A stretch of 21,949 nt of DNA from JBCBKL01 sp963922565 (GTDB lineage: Bacteria; Pseudomonadota; Alphaproteobacteria; Rhodobacterales; Rhodobacteraceae). The notes below the pieces were generated by a model. That model was not told the DNA's origin. It saw nothing but the letters and a program-made list of their open reading frames with translations, and did no database searches. Location: the NCBI GenBank assembly GCA_963922565.1, contig CAWUIQ010000056.1:1-21949 (forward strand), in the 5' to 3' direction. The translations under genes were made by a program, and so were the position numbers. This document shows, one piece after another, positions 1-5,720 of the stretch (position 1 is its first letter; the number at the start of each line of letters is the position of its first letter).

Positions 1-475
1 ACCGGTACAATAATCATCGCCGTCATCGTTGCGGCAAGCTGGCGCGGAGCGAAAAACTAGACCGCTTCTCATACCTCGGTTCTGCGTTGCGGATTTTAAA
101 GACTTCCTGCCAAGCGCACCTCAGCAAAGTTTCAGTGGCGAAGGGCAGTGGCACAAATTCGAAAGCGGTCTGGTTCCCTCGTTGAATCAGATCCCGAGAG
201 CAGGCACCTACCCGAAAGTCCGCTTTGCTATTACCGCCCAAAGCGCTTGGCAACTGCAGCAAACGATTGCTTCCCGCCCTGGGTGCCGAATCCACGACGG
301 TCCGGCCACTCTTGTCGAGGGGCAGTTTTTGCAAACGATCAAACAAGCCAGTTCCGTAAACAGAAGGCCCTAAAATTCTTAAGACCTGACGGAAGTTCCG
401 TTCTTGCCCAACAAAAACTGCAAGTCTAGCCGGCCAAGTTGCAACTCACACCGGACGACACACACTTGAAGAGAG
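1..475. other. Left flank with no recognisable gene
   Basis: This stretch lies outside the left copy of the tRNA-Gln 3'-end repeat. Overlapping open frames exist on both strands, for example a 107-codon frame at 23-346 on minus and a 114-codon frame at 29-373 on plus. None has a clear Shine-Dalgarno sequence, a recognisable domain, or codon use like the confident genes to the right. Base composition is mixed and less GC-rich than the core. It could be the original chromosome downstream of the tRNA gene, a decayed remnant, or the end of another element that continues to the left. I see no integrase fragment in it. Confidence 0.5.
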
Positions 476-494
476 TGGCTGGGGTGGTAGGATT
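476..494. repeat. Displaced copy of the tRNA-Gln 3' end (att-like repeat, left)
   Basis: The 19 bases TGGCTGGGGTGGTAGGATT are identical to 2034-2052, which are the CCA end, acceptor strand and T-arm half of the intact tRNA-Gln gene, read from the opposite strand. The match stops on both sides (475 versus 2033, and 495 versus 2053 differ). Tyrosine-recombinase elements that insert into tRNA genes leave this arrangement: the complete tRNA at one end and a duplicate of its 3' end at the other. The copy is in direct orientation, as an att site must be. The rest of the tRNA is absent here. Confidence 0.85.
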
Positions 495-551
495 GAAATA
501 TTTCAAAATTATATTTTTTTACAGTCACTTACGGGTAGGTCGGTCAAAAAA

Positions 552-573
552 TGTTGCGGGATTTGTTGCGGGA
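552..573. repeat. Paired TGTTGCGGGA repeats, left end of element (putative integrase arm sites)
   Basis: Two exact copies of TGTTGCGGGA occur at 552-561 and 564-573, 12 bp apart, about 58 bp inside the left att-like repeat. The same word recurs at the right end of the element. Paired short direct repeats beside the core are what tyrosine recombinases use as arm-binding sites. The role is inferred; the repeats themselves are plain in the sequence. Confidence 0.6.
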
Positions 574-599
574 ATTTCTGCACTGCAGCATCGGTCTTT

Positions 600-1325
600 T
601 CAATCTGGTTCCCCACCGATTTCAATGAGAAGATCATGCACGCTTTGAACGTCAGGCGCCAGATCTTTCATCGAGATCAACTCACCTTCGCCAAGTGAAC
701 GAATACGGATGTTTCGCTCCTCCGACAGCCTTACCCCGCCGCGAGGTCCAATCGTCTGGTCGCAACTCATATCAACGATTTCAGCGTGCCCGATAGAGTA
801 GTCATCTACGGCATATGTGTGCTGTATCATCGAAAGAAGCCTGACCATTACTTCTTCATTGAGTGGTGATCGGCGCGGATAGACAAACTGGAAACGCAAT
901 TCGTCTTTATCAACAACGTAGTGGTTAATTCTAATTGCTGCCCTTCTTCCCGGTCCGAGTGGCAGCGATGCCTCGGGGTGATCATAAGTTTGATAGTTCA
1001 GGGGGCGAATAAACTCAAAAAGCGCCGTTGCGGCCTCCAAGTTCATTTTCTCGTCTTTACCCTTGCAGGCGCGCTTAATATCCGTCTGCAACTGTTCAAG
1101 AGTTGGCGGGGGAGAGAGGTCTAGACCACGTGTCACACCGTAGATGTTTGGAATTGCTCGCCGGAACTGTTCGTAAGAACTCATCCGACCACCGGCCAAT
1201 GCTCTATCAAGATAGGACCGGAGATGATCTTTTCGCATTGCCACCGGTTGAGCCATCGCAACCGCGAGATCAACGAATTGGATTCTACCTAGAAGGCCTT
1301 TGACCTTCCTCATTTTTCTGCTCAA
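600..1325 (-). CDS. Unrecognised 241-aa protein paired with a Panacea antitoxin; candidate toxin (SocB-like position)
   Basis: I do not recognise a family in this 241-aa protein. It is predicted soluble, with no signal peptide, membrane segment or obvious nuclease, kinase, Fic or ToxSAS motif. The N-terminal part is basic (residues 1-60), a Lys-rich stretch sits near 85-93, and the middle and C-terminal parts look like a mixed alpha/beta domain. It starts 13 bp after the antitoxin stop, so the two are almost certainly co-transcribed, antitoxin first. The start is a TTG (1323-1325) because the only good Shine-Dalgarno, AAGAGGT at 1331-1337, sits 5 nt from it and 17 nt from the next ATG (1311-1313). 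In Caulobacter the same order, a DUF4065 antitoxin SocA then toxin SocB, is known; SocB binds the DnaN sliding clamp and inhibits replication. Whether this is a SocB relative or another toxin cannot be told by eye. Its role as a toxin is inferred from context only. Confidence 0.8.
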   Translation of the reverse strand: MSRKMRKVKGLLGRIQFVDLAVAMAQPVAMRKDHLRSYLDRALAGGRMSSYEQFRRAIPNIYGVTRGLDLSPPPTLEQLQTDIKRACKGKDEKMNLEAATALFEFIRPLNYQTYDHPEASLPLGPGRRAAIRINHYVVDKDELRFQFVYPRRSPLNEEVMVRLLSMIQHTYAVDDYSIGHAEIVDMSCDQTIGPRGGVRLSEERNIRIRSLGEGELISMKDLAPDVQSVHDLLIEIGGEPD

Positions 1326-1330
1326 GAGAT

Positions 1331-1337
1331 ACCTCTT
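1331..1337 (-). promoter_or_regulatory. Shine-Dalgarno that fixes a TTG start for the presumed toxin
   Basis: Read on the minus strand, AAGAGGT lies between the antitoxin stop codon (1339-1341) and the TTG at 1323-1325 with a 5-nt spacer. The first in-frame ATG is 12 nt further downstream and has no ribosome-binding site at normal distance. A rare start codon would keep toxin synthesis low relative to the antitoxin, a usual feature of such pairs. Confidence 0.65.
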
Positions 1338-1338
1338 G

Positions 1339-1824
1339 TTACTCGATTATGCCTTCAAATCTTTCGGCAATAGTCTGGTTTTCGATTCTCATGCCGACAT
1401 TTACCCGTACCTTAGCATCTTCCATGGTTTGTGACCAAGGTGTGCCCGGCTGGTGTGTCATCTCCACTAACTCAAAACTAGGTACATCGAGATACAATGG
1501 AAGGTGCTTTTCGATTGTATCAATCGCGGCATTGTCTGAGATCTTCGGGAGTTCTCGTTTAACACGCCTGATAGGATCGAAAGCACTCGCCAATTCGCGT
1601 ATTGGCTGATCACCAAACTTTTTGAATGACCCTCTCAATACTCTCTGTACTGGTCCATAGTCCCACGCTTCAAATTCCGTCGAGATGAGCGGCGCACCGT
1701 GCTCAACAAGGTGGTGCCCATGAAGGAAATAGCAGATTTTTTGGATGTCGATCTGCGTAAGGTCATATCCTGCTTCCCAAGCTCTCTCGAGAACATAGTT
1801 CGCAACTGCTCTGGCATCATACAT
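1339..1824 (-). CDS. Panacea-domain (DUF4065, SocA-like) antitoxin
   Basis: This 161-aa soluble protein carries the Panacea/DUF4065 domain over nearly its whole length. The hallmarks are the N-terminal MYDARAVANYVLERA opening, the helix with QKICYFLHG at residues 28-36, FEAWDYGPV at 51-59 and the late EMTHQPGTPW at 121-130. Panacea domains are antitoxins that neutralise many unrelated toxins by direct binding; in Caulobacter, SocA instead delivers the toxin SocB to ClpXP. The gene is first in a two-gene operon with the 241-aa partner at 600-1325. The ATG at 1822-1824 follows an AGGA-type Shine-Dalgarno. Two inverted repeats upstream (1845-1854 and 1856-1882) may serve self-regulation. Family membership is confident; the partner it neutralises is inferred from adjacency. 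Confidence 0.88.
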   Translation of the reverse strand: MYDARAVANYVLERAWEAGYDLTQIDIQKICYFLHGHHLVEHGAPLISTEFEAWDYGPVQRVLRGSFKKFGDQPIRELASAFDPIRRVKRELPKISDNAAIDTIEKHLPLYLDVPSFELVEMTHQPGTPWSQTMEDAKVRVNVGMRIENQTIAERFEGIIE

Positions 1825-1844
1825 TTGTTTTTCCTGTTTTTTGC

Positions 1845-1882
1845 CTGCGCGCAGACTAGGCGAAGATGAGTGATTTGCCTAG
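1845..1882 (-). promoter_or_regulatory. Inverted repeats upstream of the antitoxin (possible autoregulatory operator)
   Basis: A 10-bp palindrome CTGCGCGCAG lies at 1845-1854. Next to it is a longer dyad, CTAGGCGAA at 1856-1864 against TTTGCCTAG at 1874-1882, with one mismatched pair and a 9-bp centre. Both sit 20-60 bp before the antitoxin start codon, where toxin-antitoxin operons are usually autorepressed. No strong sigma-70 promoter stands out, and Panacea proteins are not generally DNA-binding, so the operator role is a guess. Confidence 0.3.
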
Positions 1883-1966
1883 GTGGGCTGATTCTTCACG
1901 TCTCACAAAAGTTGCTCGAAAACAGCTACAAAAAGGTTGGAATCTGTACCTGAGAGCCATCAAAAA

Positions 1967-1997
1967 TGGTGCGGGATTGTTGCGGGATCCCGCAACA
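1967..1997. repeat. TGTTGCGGGA repeats with a 20-bp palindrome, right end of element
   Basis: TGGTGCGGGA (1967-1976) and TGTTGCGGGA (1978-1987) are direct repeats 11 bp apart. The second is joined to its inverted copy, giving the perfect palindrome TGTTGCGGGATCCCGCAACA at 1978-1997. The preceding TCAAAAA context also resembles the left end at 544-550. This mirrors the left-end pair and suits arm-type integrase sites. Because six T follow directly on the plus strand (1998-2003), the palindrome could instead or also act as a terminator for plus-strand transcription entering the tRNA region. Confidence 0.6.
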
Positions 1998-2033
1998 TTT
2001 TTTATTCAATAAAATAAAATACTTACGGGAAAT

Positions 2034-2052
2034 TGGCTGGGGTGGTAGGATT
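2034..2052. repeat. att-like repeat within the tRNA-Gln 3' end (right)
   Basis: Identical over 19 bp to 476-494. It spans the CCA end, the 3' acceptor strand and the T-stem, and ends within the T-loop, the typical crossover zone for tRNA-targeting tyrosine recombinases. Confidence 0.85.
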
Positions 2053-2108
2053 CGAACCTACGGTACACGGTACCAAAAACCGCTGCCTTACCGCTTGGCT
2101 ACACCCCA
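2034..2108 (-). tRNA. tRNA-Gln (UUG anticodon)
   Basis: The minus strand folds into a full cloverleaf: acceptor TGGGGTG pairing with CACCCCA, a D arm closed by GCC/GGC, anticodon stem GCGGT/ACCGT with loop TTTTGGT giving anticodon TTG, and T arm GTAGG-TTCGAAT-CCTAC. The discriminator is G (2037), as expected for Gln, and CCA is encoded at 2034-2036. Its 3' end is the integration target of the element to the left; insertion leaves the tRNA intact because the element brings the same 3' sequence. Confidence 0.95.
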
Positions 2109-2120
2109 ACGTGACGCGCT

Positions 2121-2148
2121 AATTAAGCCGGGCAGATGCCCCGTGCAA
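2121..2148 (-). promoter_or_regulatory. Possible promoter of tRNA-Gln
   Basis: On the minus strand TTGCAC (2143-2148) is followed after 16 bp by TTAATT (2121-2126), ending 12 bp before the mature tRNA 5' end. The -35 is good and the -10 weak but acceptable for alphaproteobacteria. This promoter lies outside the element, so insertion does not disturb it. Confidence 0.45.
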
Positions 2149-2271
2149 GCCCAAAATCCCCGAAAAACGCCCTGTGGGACGAATTGGACCACGTGCCCGG
2201 CCACGGTGGCATCATCAGATTAGGATCGGCTTAACAAAGGGCGATGATGCTGGCCGCTTGTTAACCTTCGA

Positions 2272-2787
2272 CTAACGGATCTCGGCCTTGCCGACACCCC
2301 AAAGCCTGTCTTTGCGAGCCCAGCCCCGGTGCCCTCCAACAGAGACACGGCACCAGAACTTATCGCACTTGCCCAGATCGGCCACGACGCCTGTTTCAAG
2401 TGCGGCCACGATGCTTGCGTCCTGCGCGGGCCGGGCATGAAGGGTGAGCATGTCATGTTCAACAATGACGGTGCGGTTGCCCGAAAGCAGGGAATAGTGA
2501 ACCCATCCGCCCATCCCGTCGCGGTCTTCCACCCGGCGCCAGTGCCCGTGTTCTGCGGTGATCCTGAGGGGCATATGACGCCGTTTGAACACCCAGTCGA
2601 TGCGGTGGCTCAGCGACGGACCGCGGCGCGCGTTGCCTTCGGATGCCTTCATGGAAACATAGCGGGGCAGGGGCAGGTTGGTCACGGATCCAAGCTGATC
2701 CGCCACGGCACTGCCCGCCAACAGGATCCCTAAACCAATCGCCAGAAACAGGTGCTTCGAACCCGACATAATAGTGCACTGTATCAT
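2272..2787 (-). CDS. Exported SH3-domain (SH3_4-type) protein
   Basis: A small periplasmic protein of about 171 aa. The N-terminus is a signal peptide with hydrophobic core HLFLAIGLGILLAGSAVA, cleaved near AVA-D. Two bacterial SH3-like units follow: one around LPRYVSMKASEGNARRGPS and WRRVEDRDGMGGWVH, the second around LHARPAQDASIVAALETG and WCRVSVGGHRGWARK. This is the SH3_4 (PF06347) pattern common in Rhodobacteraceae, thought to bind cell-wall material or proteins, with no known enzyme activity. Start: the ATG at 2785-2787 has GAGG at usual distance; the ATG at 2767-2769 gives a tidier signal peptide but no ribosome-binding site. It is divergent from the dehydrogenase gene at 2886. Confidence 0.8.
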   Translation of the reverse strand: MIQCTIMSGSKHLFLAIGLGILLAGSAVADQLGSVTNLPLPRYVSMKASEGNARRGPSLSHRIDWVFKRRHMPLRITAEHGHWRRVEDRDGMGGWVHYSLLSGNRTVIVEHDMLTLHARPAQDASIVAALETGVVADLGKCDKFWCRVSVGGHRGWARKDRLWGVGKAEIR

Positions 2788-2885
2788 CATTCGCCTCGGC
2801 CCGGGCGAGAGGTTCTTGTGCCTTCTGCCCACATCCGCCACGATGCCACGTGTGCACCATCAGGGCCATGGGCGGGGAGAGCTTG

Positions 2886-3872
2886 ATGTCAAACGAACGT
2901 CTGAGTGTTGTGGTTACGCGACGGTTGCCCGAGGCGGTGGAAAGCCGCCTGTCGGAATTGTTCGACGTAGAGCTGCGCGACACCGACGCTCCGATGACGC
3001 GCGAACAACTTGCCGAGGCGATGAAGCGCGCGGATGTTCTTGTGCCCACCATCACAGATTCCATTGACGCGAGCCTGATCGGTCAGGCCGGGGATCGCCT
3101 GAAGCTCATTGCGAATTACGGGGCGGGTGTCGACAATATCGACGTGGCGACGGCACGGCAGCACGGCATTCTGGTCTCGAACACCCCCGGCGTTCAGACC
3201 GAAGACACCGCCGATATGGCGATCGGGTTGATCCTGGCCGTTGTGCGGCGCGTCCCCGAGGGTTTGACCACGATGCAGAACGGCGATTGGTCCGGCTGGG
3301 CGCCAACCGCGTTTCTGGGTGGACGCATTTCCGGCCGCCGTCTGGGCATTCTGGGAATGGGCCGCATCGGTCAGGCCGTCGCCCGGCGCGCGAACGCCTT
3401 TGGGATGCAGGTGCACTATCACAACCGCCGCCGATTGCGCAGCGAGACCGAAGAGGAATTGAAGGCGACCTATTGGGAAAGCCTCGACCAGATGATCGCG
3501 CGCATGGACATCATCAGCGTTCACTGTCCGTCGACACCATCAACGTTCCACCTGATGAATGCCCGGCGTCTGAAGCTGATGAAGCCCGGTGCGGTGATCG
3601 TGAACACCTCCCGCGGTGAGGTCATCGACGAAAATGCTCTCACGCGGATGCTGCGATCGGGTGAGATCGCGGGCGCAGGCCTCGACGTCTATGAACACGG
3701 CGTCGAGATCAATCCGCGTCTGCGCGAACTGCCCAATGTTGTTCTTTTGCCCCATATGGGTTCGGCCACAGTCGAGAGCCGGATCGAGATGGGCGAGAAA
3801 GTCATCATCAATATCAAGACATTCGACGATGGGCACCGCCCTCCCGATCAGGTGGTGCCCTCCATGCTTTAG
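2886..3872 (+). CDS. D-2-hydroxyacid dehydrogenase (D-glycerate dehydrogenase / glyoxylate-hydroxypyruvate reductase type)
   Basis: A 328-aa cytoplasmic NAD(P)-dependent dehydrogenase of the D-isomer-specific 2-hydroxyacid family. It would interconvert glycerate and hydroxypyruvate, or glycolate and glyoxylate. The Rossmann motif GMGRIGQAVARR is at residues 157-168, followed at the second strand by HNRRR, which suggests NADP(H). The substrate loop NYGAGVDNID, the catalytic Arg in NTSRGEVID (about 243) and the His in LPHMGSAT (about 290) are present. The usual catalytic Glu of the DV(F/Y)ExEP segment appears to be Gly in LDVYEHGVEINPRL. The start at 2886 is chosen for its GGGGAGAG Shine-Dalgarno. 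It is the first gene of a four-gene operon; ggt follows after 11 bp. Confidence 0.9.
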   Translation: MSNERLSVVVTRRLPEAVESRLSELFDVELRDTDAPMTREQLAEAMKRADVLVPTITDSIDASLIGQAGDRLKLIANYGAGVDNIDVATARQHGILVSNTPGVQTEDTADMAIGLILAVVRRVPEGLTTMQNGDWSGWAPTAFLGGRISGRRLGILGMGRIGQAVARRANAFGMQVHYHNRRRLRSETEEELKATYWESLDQMIARMDIISVHCPSTPSTFHLMNARRLKLMKPGAVIVNTSRGEVIDENALTRMLRSGEIAGAGLDVYEHGVEINPRLRELPNVVLLPHMGSATVESRIEMGEKVIINIKTFDDGHRPPDQVVPSML

Positions 3873-3883
3873 GAGGGCCGAAA

Positions 3884-5695
3884 ATGCCGAAGATCCGACT
3901 GCAAGAGACTGTGTTCAAGATATTGAGTTGCCTCGTCTTCGCGATCTGGGCTGGAATTGCGTCAGCTCAACAGGCTGCGGATGCCGTGGCGCCAGAGGCT
4001 GCCACCGAAGGTGCATTCGAGGCGATCAGTCCTGCGGTTGCTGCCGCACTTGAGGCCAAGGCGGCGGGCACGCCTGTTGAAGCTGAAAACTGGATGGTGG
4101 CCGCTGCCAATCCGCATGCCGTTCAGGCGGGTGCTGATGTGCTCGCCGCCGGGGGCACTGCAGCCGATGCACTGGTCGCCGTGCAGGCCGTGCTTGGGCT
4201 GGTCGAGCCGCAATCCTCGGGCCTTGGCGGTGGAGCCTTTCTGGTCTGGTACGACGCAGAGACGGGCGAGTTGACCACACTTGATGGGCGTGAGACGGCA
4301 CCGCTCGCTGCCACGCCGACCCTCTTTCAGGATGAAAATGGCGAGCCGCTCAAATTCTTCGACGCAGTCGTTGGCGGCCGGTCGGTTGGAACACCGGGTA
4401 CACCGGGGTTGATAGAGGCCGCGCATCGCCGCTGGGGTAAGCTGGCTTGGGGTCCGCTCTTCGACGTGGCAATCGCGCTCGCCGATGATGGCTTTGCCGT
4501 GTCTCCGCGTCTTGCCGGATTGGTAGAACAGGATGCGGAGCGGTTGGGTCGGTTTCCCGAAACAGCGTCGTATTTCCTGCCGAACGGTGTGCCGCTGGCG
4601 GCTGGATCGACGCTGACCAACCCGGGCTATGCCGCAACCCTGCGGGAAATCGCGAATGGCGGGGCGGCAGCGTTTTATACCGGTAACATTGCCGCAGACA
4701 TTGTCGCCACGGTTCAGAATGCGGTGGGCAATCCCGGTGTTCTTAGCGCGCTTGATCTGGCCGTCTATCAAATCAAGGAACGGCCTGCGATCTGTGCCAG
4801 CTACCGCGCGCATGACGTCTGCGGGATGGGGCCGCCGTCTTCGGGTGCTCTCACCGTTGGGCAGATCCTCGGGATGCTCGACAACTTCGATCTGGCCGCC
4901 CTCGGGCCGGACGATCCGGAGGCATGGCGACTCATCGGCGATGCTTCACGCCTCGCCTTCGCCGATCGGGGCCTCTACATGGCCGACAGTGATTATGTAC
5001 CGATGCCGACTGACGGTCTTGTCGACCCTGCCTATCTGGCTGAGCGCGCGAGCCTGCTCGAAGGCGATGATGCCCTGCCGGAGGTCAGTCCCGGCAATCC
5101 CGAATGGGACCACGCGCTTTTGCTGGCACCGGATGAGAGCCTTGAGCTGCCATCGACTTCGCACATCTCGATTGTCGACAGCTTCGGCAATGTCGCCTCG
5201 ATGACCACGACGATCGAAAATGCGTTCGGGTCCCGGCTGATGGTGCGCGGGTTTCTTCTGAACAACGAACTCACTGACTTCAGCTTTCGCTCGCACAGCG
5301 ACGGAGTGCCGATTGCCAACCGGTTGGAGCCGGGCAAGCGGCCGCGTTCATCCATGTCACCCACGATAGTTATGCAGGATAACGAACCTGTCCTGGCCAT
5401 CGGATCGCCGGGCGGCAGCCGGATCATCGGTTATGTCGCGCAGGCCATCATCGCGCATCTCGATTGGGATATGGACGTCCAACAGGCGCTGAGCATGCCG
5501 CATGCCGTCAATCGCTTCGGCACCTATGATCTGGAGGAAGGGACAGACGCGACCGAGTTGGCTGAGCCGTTGGCGGCCATGGGGTATGAGGTCAATGTAC
5601 GCGGCCTGACTTCGGGCTTGCATGCCATTCGGATTGACGAAACGTTAACAGGCGGCGCCGATCCGCGGCGCGAAGGGATCGCCTTGGGTGACTAG
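3884..5695 (+). CDS. ggt: Gamma-glutamyltransferase (periplasmic, autoprocessing)
   Basis: A 603-aa gamma-glutamyltranspeptidase/glutathione hydrolase. It cleaves gamma-glutamyl bonds of glutathione and related compounds in the periplasm. Residues 1-28 form a signal peptide (ending ASA-Q). The precursor is expected to cleave itself before the nucleophile Thr425 in PSTSHISIVD, giving large and small subunits. Other family marks are the substrate-binding region with SSGLGGGAF and DGRETAP (about 111-140), LLNNELTDFS (458-467), RPRSSMSPTIV (486-496) and GSPGGSRI (507-514). Length is normal. AGGAGG 6-7 nt before the ATG supports this start. It lies in one operon with the dehydrogenase before it and the FAD oxidase 25 bp after it. 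Confidence 0.95.
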   Translation: MPKIRLQETVFKILSCLVFAIWAGIASAQQAADAVAPEAATEGAFEAISPAVAAALEAKAAGTPVEAENWMVAAANPHAVQAGADVLAAGGTAADALVAVQAVLGLVEPQSSGLGGGAFLVWYDAETGELTTLDGRETAPLAATPTLFQDENGEPLKFFDAVVGGRSVGTPGTPGLIEAAHRRWGKLAWGPLFDVAIALADDGFAVSPRLAGLVEQDAERLGRFPETASYFLPNGVPLAAGSTLTNPGYAATLREIANGGAAAFYTGNIAADIVATVQNAVGNPGVLSALDLAVYQIKERPAICASYRAHDVCGMGPPSSGALTVGQILGMLDNFDLAALGPDDPEAWRLIGDASRLAFADRGLYMADSDYVPMPTDGLVDPAYLAERASLLEGDDALPEVSPGNPEWDHALLLAPDESLELPSTSHISIVDSFGNVASMTTTIENAFGSRLMVRGFLLNNELTDFSFRSHSDGVPIANRLEPGKRPRSSMSPTIVMQDNEPVLAIGSPGGSRIIGYVAQAIIAHLDWDMDVQQALSMPHAVNRFGTYDLEEGTDATELAEPLAAMGYEVNVRGLTSGLHAIRIDETLTGGADPRREGIALGD

Positions 5696-5720
5696 GGCGG
5701 GTCGCTAAGGGAGGACAGAC

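Larger units (their letters stand above)
476..2052. mobile_element. Non-autonomous tRNA-Gln-integrated mini-element carrying a toxin-antitoxin operon
   Basis: The element is bounded by the 19-bp direct repeats at 476-494 and 2034-2052, so the excised unit would be 1558 bp. Its DNA is less GC-rich than the chromosome to the right. It contains just two confident genes, both on minus: a Panacea-domain antitoxin and an unrecognised 241-aa partner. Short repeats of TGTTGCGGGA lie just inside both ends, where arm-type integrase sites normally sit, and an ACTTACGGG motif lies between arms and core at each end (527-535, 2021-2029). There is no integrase, excisionase or transposase, so movement would need an enzyme supplied in trans. 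The direct repeat is seen; the element status is inferred from it and from the known behaviour of tRNA-targeting integrases. An alternative is a deletion remnant of a larger island. Confidence 0.75.

Noticed and set aside
23..429. Overlapping ORFs of 93-114 codons on both strands at the left end
   Set aside because: No ribosome-binding site, no known domain and no coding bias that favours one frame over another.
476..494. A tRNA-Gln pseudogene or second tRNA
   Set aside because: Only the 3'-terminal 19 bp match and the sequence diverges at once; there is no anticodon or D arm. A displaced att copy explains it better.
3962..4813. A 283-codon frame antisense to ggt
   Set aside because: ggt is certain on the other strand; the frame is an effect of high third-position GC.
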